Shown here: positions 1 through 5,190 of the stretch, piece by piece
Layout of the letters: each line of letters starts with the position of its first letter
How positions within the stretch are numbered: position 1 is the first letter of the stretch
From: Candidatus Methanomethylophilaceae archaeon
Lineage (GTDB): Archaea > Thermoplasmatota > Thermoplasmata > Methanomassiliicoccales > Methanomethylophilaceae
Direction of reading: 5' to 3'
Assembly (NCBI GenBank): GCA_017616575.1
Contig: JAFZXW010000061.1
Span: forward strand, 1-5,384
DNA length: 5,384 nt
Made by a program: the position numbers and the translations under genes
Notes under the pieces: model-generated
Seen by the model: the letters and a program-made list of their open reading frames with translations, nothing else
What the model was told of the DNA's origin: nothing
Databases searched by the model: none

Positions 1-390
1 CTCCATGGTCGTGAGGAACAGCCTGGCCTCCGCAGGGTCCGAGGCGCAGGCGTACACGGACGTGCCGCTGCCCCCGAACTTCGCTATCATGTTCTCCAAG
101 GGGATGACGGTCCAGTCCGTCGTCCTGACGACCACGGCCTTCCTCTTGCCGGCGAGTGACATCGCCCTCTCCTGGCCCTCGGGGTCGTCTATGTCCACGG
201 CCTCGATCGAGCCGTCCACGAAGGCGCCGCCCCTGGTGTAGATGGCGCCCATCCTGCCGAGGCTCTCGAAGGACTCGTCGCCCTCCCTGAGGATGAACGA
301 CGAGAACCCGGACTCGAGCCCCTCGGTCACGTACTCCTTCCTGGCGTCGGGATCCTCCAAGGCGTCGGCCCTTACTATGATGTCCTTCAT
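1..390 (-). CDS. aroB': 3-dehydroquinate synthase II (AroB'), N-terminal part, truncated by window edge
   Basis: The first 130 codons of a gene that runs off the left edge are visible; the family is usually around 320-380 residues, so only the N-terminal third is present. Family knowledge: this cytoplasmic enzyme carries out NAD-dependent oxidative deamination and cyclisation of 2-amino-3,7-dideoxy-D-threo-hept-6-ulosonate (ADH) to 3-dehydroquinate, replacing the DAHP/AroB route in many archaea. The sequence begins MKDIIVRADA. The clearest family signature is TDWTVIPLENMIA at residues 91-103, followed by a segment ending EARLFLTTME, as in archaeal homologues. The ATG shares its A with the TGA stop of the upstream ADH synthase gene (TGATG on the minus strand), which fits translational coupling; a GAGGGG stretch lies just upstream. 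The neighbouring gene makes this enzyme's substrate, which strongly supports the call. The catalytic C-terminal region cannot be inspected here. Confidence 0.93.
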   Translation of the reverse strand, partial: MKDIIVRADALEDPDARKEYVTEGLESGFSSFILREGDESFESLGRMGAIYTRGGAFVDGSIEAVDIDDPEGQERAMSLAGKRKAVVVRTTDWTVIPLENMIAKFGGSGTSVYACASDPAEARLFLTTME

Positions 391-1187
391 CAGACCCCTC
401 GCAGGAACTTGGCCGCTTCCTCGACCGAGTAGCCGTCCAGGACAATGCTGGATATGGCCTTGGTTATCCCCATGACGTTCCTGTTCTGGAACACGTTCCT
501 GCCGATGGACACGCCGTGCCCCCCGGCCTCGATGGAGTCGTGGACCATGTTCAAGATGTCCATGTCGGAGTCCATCTTGGGTCCTCCGGCGATGACGACC
601 GGGGCGAGGGCGCCTCTGCAGACGTCCTTGAAGGAGTCGATGTCCCCGGTGTAGCTCACTTTCACTATGTCCGCCCCGATCTCCGAGGAGGCCCTGGCGC
701 AATGGGCGACGGCCTGGGGGTCGAACGGGTCCTTTATCTCGGGGCCGCGGGGGTACGCCATGATGACCAGCGGCATTCCCCAGTCGTTGCACTGCTCTGA
801 GATCTTCCCGGCCTGCTCCAGCATGGAGGGCTCGTCGGGGGACCCGAAGTTGATGTGTATGGAGACGGCGTCCGCGCCATACTTTATGGCCTCCTCGATG
901 GTGGTGATCTGGACCTTGCTGTTCCTGTTGGGGCCGAGGTCGGTGGAGGCCGACAGGTGCATTATCAGCCCGACGTCCCTCCCGGACTGGCGGTAGGAGT
1001 ACCTTATCAGGCCCTTGTGCATGAGGACCGCGGTGGCCCCTCCGTTGGAGACGTCGTCCACGGTCTTCCTCATGTCTATCAGCCCGTCCAACGGCCCAAC
1101 GGAGATCCCGTGGTCCATGGGCACTATGACCGCGTTGCCGGTCTTCCTGTCCATTATCCTTTCCATGCGGATGCTTTTTCCGTACAT
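390..1187 (-). CDS. aroA': 2-amino-3,7-dideoxy-D-threo-hept-6-ulosonate (ADH) synthase
   Basis: A 265-residue class I aldolase-type TIM-barrel enzyme. Family knowledge: it performs a transaldol condensation of 6-deoxy-5-ketofructose 1-phosphate with L-aspartate semialdehyde to give ADH, the first step of the archaeal route to 3-dehydroquinate. Visible motifs, numbered from the chosen ATG, are VPMDHG (Asp25, matching the catalytic Asp of the M. jannaschii enzyme), MAYPRG (Tyr145) and DIVKVSYTGD with Lys176 as the expected Schiff-base lysine. VIAGGPK and SIGRNVFQ near the C terminus are typical phosphate-binding segments. Length is normal for the family. The frame also offers a TTG two codons upstream at 1193. 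I chose the ATG because GAGG on the minus strand lies 9 nt before the ATG but only 3 nt before the TTG. The stop overlaps the aroB' start by one base. The gene lies 48 bp after tyrA and may share its transcript. Confidence 0.95.
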   Translation of the reverse strand: MYGKSIRMERIMDRKTGNAVIVPMDHGISVGPLDGLIDMRKTVDDVSNGGATAVLMHKGLIRYSYRQSGRDVGLIMHLSASTDLGPNRNSKVQITTIEEAIKYGADAVSIHINFGSPDEPSMLEQAGKISEQCNDWGMPLVIMAYPRGPEIKDPFDPQAVAHCARASSEIGADIVKVSYTGDIDSFKDVCRGALAPVVIAGGPKMDSDMDILNMVHDSIEAGGHGVSIGRNVFQNRNVMGITKAISSIVLDGYSVEEAAKFLRGV

Positions 1188-1193
1188 TTTCAA

Positions 1194-1203
1194 ATGCCTC
1201 GCG
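1194..1203 (-). promoter_or_regulatory. Shine-Dalgarno-like element deciding the aroA' start
   Basis: The minus strand reads GCGAGGCAT just before the start region. Its GAGG core sits 9 nt from the ATG at 1187 and 3 nt from the in-frame TTG at 1193, which favours the ATG. The match to the archaeal consensus GGAGGTGA is only four bases, so this is moderate support. Confidence 0.45.
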
Positions 1204-1221
1204 ACCTGATGATATGATTGG

Positions 1222-1228
1222 TAAAAAA
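1222..1228 (-). terminator. T-run after tyrA, possible weak archaeal terminator or TATA-like element
   Basis: On the minus strand six consecutive T residues (CAGTTTTTTACC) lie about 8 bp after the tyrA stop and 35 bp before the aroA' ATG. Archaeal RNA polymerase can terminate on U-tracts without a hairpin, so this could lower readthrough. Alternatively its T-rich/A character and its distance from the aroA' start could allow a weak TATA role. The sequence alone does not separate these options. Confidence 0.25.
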
Positions 1229-1235
1229 CTGTTAT

Positions 1236-2300
1236 TCAACGACTATCGGAACCTGCGAAGTATCTCCGTCCGGCGTCCATGAGCTCCACGAAGCCGGCGG
1301 GGTCGTCGCTCAGGGACCTCTCCCGGAGATCCTCCACGGCCTTCGAGAACAGGGACCACATCTCGTCCCTGTGGGAGTTCATGTGCTGTATCTCGTAGTA
1401 CAGCATCGGATCCTCCGACGCCACCGAGATGTTCGTGTCCAGCCCCTTGCTGAACGTGGTGGACGACACCGTGAGGAGGTCCTCGAAGCTGTACCCGCTG
1501 CGCTCCAGGACGGTGAAAAGGGCGATGTTGACGGCGTGAGTCAGCCCGAGGACGTAGGACATGTACGAGTCGTGGCTCGACAGGTCCATTGTCCTGATGT
1601 TCCCGCCCCTGTCCGCGAACAGGGCCTCGGCCTCCTCGACCGCCTTGGGGTTTCCGCAGTCGCATATAATGAGGTTCCTTCCGTAAAGGGAGGACGCGGA
1701 CGGCCCGAACATGGGATGGACGGAACAGACCTTCATCCTGGACGCCATCTCCCTCAGCCTCCTCTCGACCGGGGTCTTGAGCGACGTGAGGTCGAAGACC
1801 AGAATGTCAGGGGAGCATATCCCCTCCAGCCGGGCAAGGACGGCGTCGGTGGAATGGATCGGCACCGAAACGACCACCACGTCGCATCCGGCGCACTCCG
1901 AGATGTCGTGGGAGTCCTTCGACGCCGGGTCTATTACGATGACATCGTGGCCGGATTCCCTGAGGAACGACGCGGTCCAGGCGCCCATCTTCCCGGCGCC
2001 CCCGATGACGGCGGCCTTGAGGCCCCCTGCCCCCGTGAGGAGGGCCGCCTCGGCGTCCACCGCCTCCTTGATGACCGCGGAAGCCAGGTTCCTGGACGCC
2101 TCGTCGCTGAGCCCGTGGGAGCGCCCGTTCTCCAGATATCTGGAGACGACGGCCGCCTCCACGGAAGGATTGCGAATCGGGAGGCCCTCGCGCCTCTTGA
2201 CGCGCCCGATCTCCCTGGCGATGCCGGTGCGCTCGGCGACCAGCCTCGCTATCTCCTCGTCTTTCTTGCGGATCTCGTCCCTCAGCGCGTCCAATTCCAT
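1236..2300 (-). CDS. tyrA: Bifunctional chorismate mutase / prephenate dehydrogenase
   Basis: A 354-residue fusion protein for tyrosine synthesis. Residues 1-88 are an AroQ-type all-helical chorismate mutase (chorismate to prephenate): LDALRDEI (Arg7), AERTGIAREIGRVKRR (Arg24, Lys35) and Glu84 where E. coli has Gln88. Residues 94-354 are the prephenate dehydrogenase: a Rossmann motif IGGAGKMG (99-106), Asp124 after beta-2 suggesting NAD rather than NADP, DLTSLK (170-175), VHPMFGP with the presumed catalytic His195, and the SHDSYM...LTHAVN helix region (His243, His255). No ACT domain or PheA-type prephenate dehydratase follows. Oddity: the usual D-x-x-R-E motif of the mutase reads NPSVE here (Asn44, Val47, Glu48). 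The frame extends to a TTG at 2333, but the ATG at 2300 has GGTGA a few bases upstream and the mutase homology begins right there, so it is preferred. Confidence 0.94.
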   Translation of the reverse strand: MELDALRDEIRKKDEEIARLVAERTGIAREIGRVKRREGLPIRNPSVEAAVVSRYLENGRSHGLSDEASRNLASAVIKEAVDAEAALLTGAGGLKAAVIGGAGKMGAWTASFLRESGHDVIVIDPASKDSHDISECAGCDVVVVSVPIHSTDAVLARLEGICSPDILVFDLTSLKTPVERRLREMASRMKVCSVHPMFGPSASSLYGRNLIICDCGNPKAVEEAEALFADRGGNIRTMDLSSHDSYMSYVLGLTHAVNIALFTVLERSGYSFEDLLTVSSTTFSKGLDTNISVASEDPMLYYEIQHMNSHRDEMWSLFSKAVEDLRERSLSDDPAGFVELMDAGRRYFAGSDSR

Positions 2301-2311
2301 AAGGTCACCCG
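2301..2311 (-). promoter_or_regulatory. Shine-Dalgarno site of tyrA
   Basis: The minus strand reads GGGTGACCTT directly before the ATG at 2300. GGTGA matches the archaeal anti-Shine-Dalgarno complement (GGAGGTGAT) with about 4 nt spacing. It supports the ATG over the in-frame TTG 33 bases upstream. Confidence 0.6.
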
Positions 2312-2358
2312 GGGCGCGGGGCCTCGCCCGCAACCGTGCTACACGCTAACACGGAGCA

Positions 2359-2366
2359 CTATTTAT
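2359..2366 (-). promoter_or_regulatory. Candidate TATA box of tyrA
   Basis: The minus strand reads ATAAATAG in an otherwise GC-rich gap between trpB2 and tyrA. Its centre, near 2363, predicts transcription starting about 26 bp downstream near 2337. That would give a leader of some 37 nt carrying the GGTGA site. It suggests tyrA can be transcribed independently of trpB2. Predicted by eye only. Confidence 0.5.
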
Positions 2367-2375
2367 CAGTAACGT

Positions 2376-2405
2376 CGCCGCCCCCTCCCGCAGGAAAGGG
2401 CGGCG
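2376..2405. terminator. GC-rich hairpin between trpB2 and tyrA
   Basis: A perfect 8-bp inverted repeat, CGCCGCCC at 2376-2383 and GGGCGGCG at 2398-2405, encloses a 14-nt loop, and lies just beyond the trpB2 stop at 2412. It may terminate or protect the 3' end of the trpB2 transcript. The T-tract TTTT follows the hairpin only on the plus strand (2406-2409). On the minus strand, where trpB2 is transcribed, the downstream sequence is not T-rich, so it is not a standard intrinsic terminator for trpB2. Confidence 0.45.
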
Positions 2406-2411
2406 TTTTGC

Positions 2412-3743
2412 TCAGTTGTGGATGTCCGAGGACTGGAGCGTCCCGTCCAGGTACTGCTCGTATCCGTAAAGGTCGAGCAGCCCGTGCCCGGAGAGACAGA
2501 ACACTATGGTCTTCTCCTCGTTCTTCGCCTTGGCGTCCAGGGCCAGGTCGATGGCTCCCTTGAGCGCGTGGCAGGACTCGGGCGCAGGTATTATTCCCTC
2601 GGTCCTGGCCATCAGGAGCCCGGCCTCGAAGGTCTGGGTCTGGTCGTAGGACCTGGCGCTCAGCATGCCGGCGTCGTAGGCGGCGGAGACCAGCGGGGAC
2701 ATCCCGTGGTACCTGAGCCCGCCGGCGTGGATCGCCGAGGGTATGAACTCGCTTCCGAGGGTGTACATCATCAGCAGGGGCGTGAACCCGGCGGTGTCGC
2801 CGAAGTCGTACTTGAACTCCCCTTCCGTGAGGGAGGGCGCGGCCTTGGGCTCCACGGCGACGAACTCCGTGTTCTTGAAGCCGTCCCCGCGGATCTTCTT
2901 CCCGAGCATCGGGAACACCATGCCGCCGAAGTTGGACCCACCGCCGGTGCAGGCGACCACGTAGTCCGGCTCAATCTCGCCGATGGCCATCTGCTTCATG
3001 GTCTCCTGGCCGATGACGGTCTGGTGGAGCATGACGTGGTTCAGGACGCTTCCCAGGGAGTAGCAGATCTTGGGGTCCTTGGCGGCCATCTCGCAGGCCT
3101 CGGAGATCGCTATCCCGAGGGATCCGGAGGTCTCCGGGTGCTCCTTGAGGATCTTCCTGCCGAACTCGGTATACTCGCTAGGAGAGGCGTAGATCTTCGC
3201 GCCGTAGGTGTTGATGATGGTCTTCCTGAGAGGCTTGGCCATGTAGCTGCCCTTGACCATGAAGACGGTGGTGTCCAGGTCGTAGAGGTTGGACACCATG
3301 GCGAGGGCTGTCCCCCACTGCCCGGCGCCGGTCTCGGTGGTCAGTGTGTGGACTCCCGCCTCGGCGTTGTAATACGCCTGCGCGAGGGCGGTGTTACCTT
3401 TGTGGCTGCCGAGGGGGCTCATGTCCTCCCTCTTGAAGTAGATCTTCGCAGGGGTCTTGAGATACTTCTCGAGCCTGTACGCCCTCTGGAGCGGGGCGGG
3501 CCTGTTGAGGTAGATGAGGTTGTCGCGGACCTCCTCGGGGATGTCGACGTACCTCTCGGTGGTGCCCTCCTGCCTGATGATCTCCTTGCAGAAGATGGCC
3601 TCGAAGTCCTCGGGCTTGGCGGGCTCGCCGGTCCCGGGGTTGAGCGGGGGCTTGAGCCCGGGAAGGTCGGATGCCAGGTTGTACCATCTCTTGGGAATGT
3701 CCTCTGGCGACAGATTGATCCTAGCGTCTCTAGGTATTGCCAT
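2412..3743 (-). CDS. trpB: Tryptophan synthase beta chain, TrpB2 type (PLP-dependent)
   Basis: A 443-residue PLP enzyme, longer than standard TrpB (about 400) because of the N-terminal extension typical of the TrpB2 subfamily. Family knowledge: it condenses indole with L-serine to tryptophan; TrpB2 proteins usually lack the tight TrpA-binding surface and may act alone in indole salvage or with a divergent TrpA. Visible residues are GSHKGN with Lys115 as the PLP Schiff-base lysine, TETGAGQWG with catalytic Glu137, CTGGGSN (265-271) binding the PLP phosphate, GGLRYHGMSP (341-350) and EGIIPAPES (382-390), both characteristic of TrpB2, and SGHGLLDL (418-425) near the cofactor ring. No trpA or other trp gene is in view. 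The ATG at 3743 has no Shine-Dalgarno sequence and lies about 26 bp from a TATA box, so the mRNA may be leaderless. Confidence in family is high; the in vivo role (synthesis versus salvage) is open. Confidence 0.95.
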   Translation of the reverse strand: MAIPRDARINLSPEDIPKRWYNLASDLPGLKPPLNPGTGEPAKPEDFEAIFCKEIIRQEGTTERYVDIPEEVRDNLIYLNRPAPLQRAYRLEKYLKTPAKIYFKREDMSPLGSHKGNTALAQAYYNAEAGVHTLTTETGAGQWGTALAMVSNLYDLDTTVFMVKGSYMAKPLRKTIINTYGAKIYASPSEYTEFGRKILKEHPETSGSLGIAISEACEMAAKDPKICYSLGSVLNHVMLHQTVIGQETMKQMAIGEIEPDYVVACTGGGSNFGGMVFPMLGKKIRGDGFKNTEFVAVEPKAAPSLTEGEFKYDFGDTAGFTPLLMMYTLGSEFIPSAIHAGGLRYHGMSPLVSAAYDAGMLSARSYDQTQTFEAGLLMARTEGIIPAPESCHALKGAIDLALDAKAKNEEKTIVFCLSGHGLLDLYGYEQYLDGTLQSSDIHN

Positions 3744-3756
3744 GGCTGGAGGGACG

Positions 3757-3784
3757 TATGTTCAATATAAAATAATTATGTTCA
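3757..3784. repeat. Paired direct repeats flanking the trpB2 TATA box
   Basis: TATGTTCA occurs at 3757-3764 and again at 3777-3784 on the plus strand, exactly 20 bp apart (about two helical turns), one on each side of the TATA box. This placement would suit a regulator that binds one DNA face and blocks TBP or polymerase. A third copy of the octamer is at 4913-4920. Confidence 0.4.
3764..3774 (-). promoter_or_regulatory. TATA box of trpB2, predicting a leaderless mRNA
   Basis: The minus strand reads TATTTTATATT, the best TATA match in the window. Its centre at about 3769 lies 26 bp from the A of the trpB2 ATG at 3743, so the predicted transcription start coincides with the start codon. The intervening bases (CGTCCCTCCAGCC) contain no Shine-Dalgarno motif, which agrees with leaderless translation. 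Confidence 0.65.
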
Positions 3785-3788
3785 TCAA

Positions 3789-3794
3789 TGTACA
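3789..3794. promoter_or_regulatory. TGTACA element upstream of trpB2
   Basis: A palindromic TGTACA lies 46-51 bp upstream of the predicted trpB2 start. From memory, TGTACA is the TRP-box core bound by the tryptophan-responsive repressor TrpY in Methanothermobacter, which also controls trpB2 there. The same hexamer also occurs inside the trpB2 coding sequence (2762-2767), so chance occurrence is possible. Confidence 0.3.
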
Positions 3795-3805
3795 ATAATA
3801 TGCAT

Positions 3806-3842
3806 TAAAGGTAAAAGGTTTGGAAAGGGAAGACCCTTTCCC
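3806..3842 (-). terminator. Hairpin terminator of the membrane-anchored protein gene
   Basis: A perfect 8-bp stem (GGAAAGGG at 3822-3829, CCCTTTCC at 3834-3841) with a 4-nt loop begins about 24 bp after the stop at 3866. On the minus strand the stem is followed by AAACCTTTTACCTTTAATG, two short T-tracts. This resembles an intrinsic terminator and separates this gene from trpB2 transcription downstream. Confidence 0.6.
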
Positions 3843-3865
3843 TATGATAGTGCGAAATACCGTCG

Positions 3866-4507
3866 TCAGACCAGGGCGAATTCTGTCGCGCTCAGACGGA
3901 GGACGGCGGAGTCGGCGGGATACTTCTTGGCCATGTCGACCGGGAGGGGGTTCATAATCGCGTCGTATATCGCGTCGGCGAATTCCTTGACCTCGGCTCC
4001 GGTGATGGTCTTCCCCTTCAGGTACGCATACGTGTCGAACTCCAGGTTGCCGATGTATCCGATGAAATGCATGGTCGAGTGGTCGGCATAGTTGCTGTAG
4101 ACGGCGAACCCGTCGTCGAACTTGAACATGGAGCCGACGCTTCCCATGTTGGCATCCGTATCCGGGTCCATGGATCTGACAAGGATGTCCTTGTAGCTGT
4201 TGAAGCTGTCCCTGCTCTCCTTCTGGTTGTGGTTGATCACGAAGGTGACGAAGTTGTGGGTGTAGAGCTCTCCGGAGTCGTTAGGATAGTTGTCGGACGC
4301 GAGGTCCTTGAAACAGAGGTCCTCGTCGAGGTAGTAGTCCTCTCCGAAGAAGCCGCTGTAGTTGGCCGAGAAGGAAGCCGCGATCTCGGAGGCGTCATCG
4401 GCCTCGAAGTAGCCGTGGCCGCCTCCGTTGATGAGGTTCAGCCCGGCGAATAGCCCCAAGACGGCGATGACCACCGCCGTCACTGTAACTAACCAATTGC
4501 CGTTCAT
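3866..4507 (-). CDS. Unrecognised membrane-anchored, probably extracytoplasmic protein
   Basis: I do not recognise a family. The 213-residue product begins MNGNWLVTVTAVVIAVLGLF: residues 5-25 form one hydrophobic helix with no obvious signal-peptidase or lipobox cysteine site, so it is probably a signal anchor with the rest outside the membrane. The remaining 185 residues are acidic and rich in Asp, Tyr, Phe and Asn, with no further membrane segment. There is one cysteine (Cys65), which argues against disulfides within the chain. Alternating aromatic segments such as MFKFDDGFAVYSNY and MHFIGYIGNLEFDTYAYL suggest a compact beta-rich domain, but this is inference. It has its own TATA-like element and terminator and so is likely monocistronic. 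Nothing links it to aromatic amino acid synthesis beyond position. The ATG at 4507 is the natural start because the hydrophobic helix follows directly. Confidence 0.8.
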   Translation of the reverse strand: MNGNWLVTVTAVVIAVLGLFAGLNLINGGGHGYFEADDASEIAASFSANYSGFFGEDYYLDEDLCFKDLASDNYPNDSGELYTHNFVTFVINHNQKESRDSFNSYKDILVRSMDPDTDANMGSVGSMFKFDDGFAVYSNYADHSTMHFIGYIGNLEFDTYAYLKGKTITGAEVKEFADAIYDAIMNPLPVDMAKKYPADSAVLRLSATEFALV

Positions 4508-4514
4508 AGGTATG

Positions 4515-4533
4515 ACCCGTGACGACTACGGGT
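4515..4533. promoter_or_regulatory. Inverted repeat in the 5' region of the membrane-anchored protein gene
   Basis: ACCCGT (4515-4520) and ACGGGT (4528-4533) form a perfect 6-bp inverted repeat with a 7-bp spacer. It lies between the TATA-like tract (4541-4549) and the start codon (4507), overlapping the predicted transcription start near 4519. That is a position where a bound dimer would repress. It could equally be a weak hairpin or chance. Confidence 0.35.
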
Positions 4534-4540
4534 TACAAAC

Positions 4541-4549
4541 ATAAAAAAA
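4541..4549 (-). promoter_or_regulatory. TATA-like element of the membrane-anchored protein gene
   Basis: The minus strand reads TTTTTTTAT in an AT-rich patch. A start about 26 bp downstream (near 4519) would leave a leader of only about 12 nt. The consensus match is imperfect. Confidence 0.45.
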
Positions 4550-5190
4550 CATGACCGTTAACAGACTGCATTACGGCATTGCATGATTCTGGGGCAGAAA
4601 TCAGTCACTTTAAGCTTAAAGAACAAAGAAATGCGACTCTCGGGCCCCGTTCGCGAGATAGCCTATATGAGCGACATCTGCCGCTCCGGCAAGAAGGGTG
4701 AGGCAACGCCACCTTACGTTACTCCCGAATATGGTCTTTGACAAACGCCATGACATAAGGGCGGCCTGCATACAAAACTAACAAGGAACTGGTAGAGCCC
4801 TGTGAAGGATGCGTGTGCTCTGGCGGCAAGACCTATTCAATTGATTTAGATATTAGACCGTCGTCTCATGCATAGACGAAAGCTGAACGGGATTGCCAAG
4901 GCTCCAAAGAGATATGTTCAAATATTCAATGTCGAAGCTCAATGAAGCTGGATCCTCCCCATCACCAATCCGGCACATGATCCAAGTCGAATCCAAATAG
5001 CACGATAGCGAAAGCAACATGCACTCACTCACGAAAAATCAGCTACCCGTTCTCAGACTCCGGACCCCTCAAACCAATAAATCGGGAGAAAAGGCCAATA
5101 TGGTAGACACTTTGGCTGACAGATTGCCGCAGGTGCGATGCAATTCGAATTCTGAATATCGTCTTAAACAATGCAGGCAATTCGTTGCCG
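4550..5190. other. Low-GC intergenic region without a convincing gene
   Basis: About 640 bp separate the divergent flanking genes. GC is near one half by eye, against clearly higher GC in the aromatic genes. Only short open stretches are present. One is 4631-4741 (plus, 36 codons, starting MRLSGPVREIAY). Another is 4759-4875 (plus, no start codon, containing EPCEGCVCSGGKTYSID with a C-x2-C-x-C pattern). These could be decayed gene fragments or chance. I see no tRNA T-loop signature, CRISPR repeat pattern or insertion-sequence ends. Overlapping plus and minus open frames at 5019-5354 have composition unlike proteins. Confidence 0.55.
4608..4621. repeat. 14-bp perfect palindrome
   Basis: CTTTAAGCTTAAAG is self-complementary over all 14 bases, centred between 4614 and 4615. 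It lies in the low-GC region, about 100 bp upstream of the start of the minus-strand membrane-anchored protein gene. It could bind a dimeric regulator, but nothing identifies one. Confidence 0.4.

Noticed and set aside
2301..2333. N-terminal extension of TyrA from a TTG at 2333.
   Set aside because: The added residues (MRARPRAPGDL) precede the chorismate mutase homology, and the GGTGA site serves the ATG at 2300.
1218..2372. A 384-codon open frame on the plus strand opposite tyrA.
   Set aside because: It is the complement of a gene with clear mutase and dehydrogenase motifs; its Arg/Pro/Gly-rich product looks like a GC artefact.
2418..3770. A 450-codon open frame on the plus strand opposite trpB2.
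   Set aside because: It is antisense to a clear TrpB2 gene with all PLP motifs. Its product is rich in Gly, Val, Leu, Glu and Arg without any motif, as expected of a shadow frame in high-GC DNA.
4550..5020. A tRNA gene or attachment site at the compositional boundary.
   Set aside because: GTTCAAAT at 4916 resembles a T-loop fragment, but no flanking T-stem pairing, acceptor stem or anticodon arm could be found.
4981..5106. A TAG codon at 5104 in the frame of the right-hand gene, which might be read as pyrrolysine in a methylotrophic methanogen.
   Set aside because: The frame upstream of the TAG has no start codon and low-complexity, non-protein-like content, so readthrough has no support.
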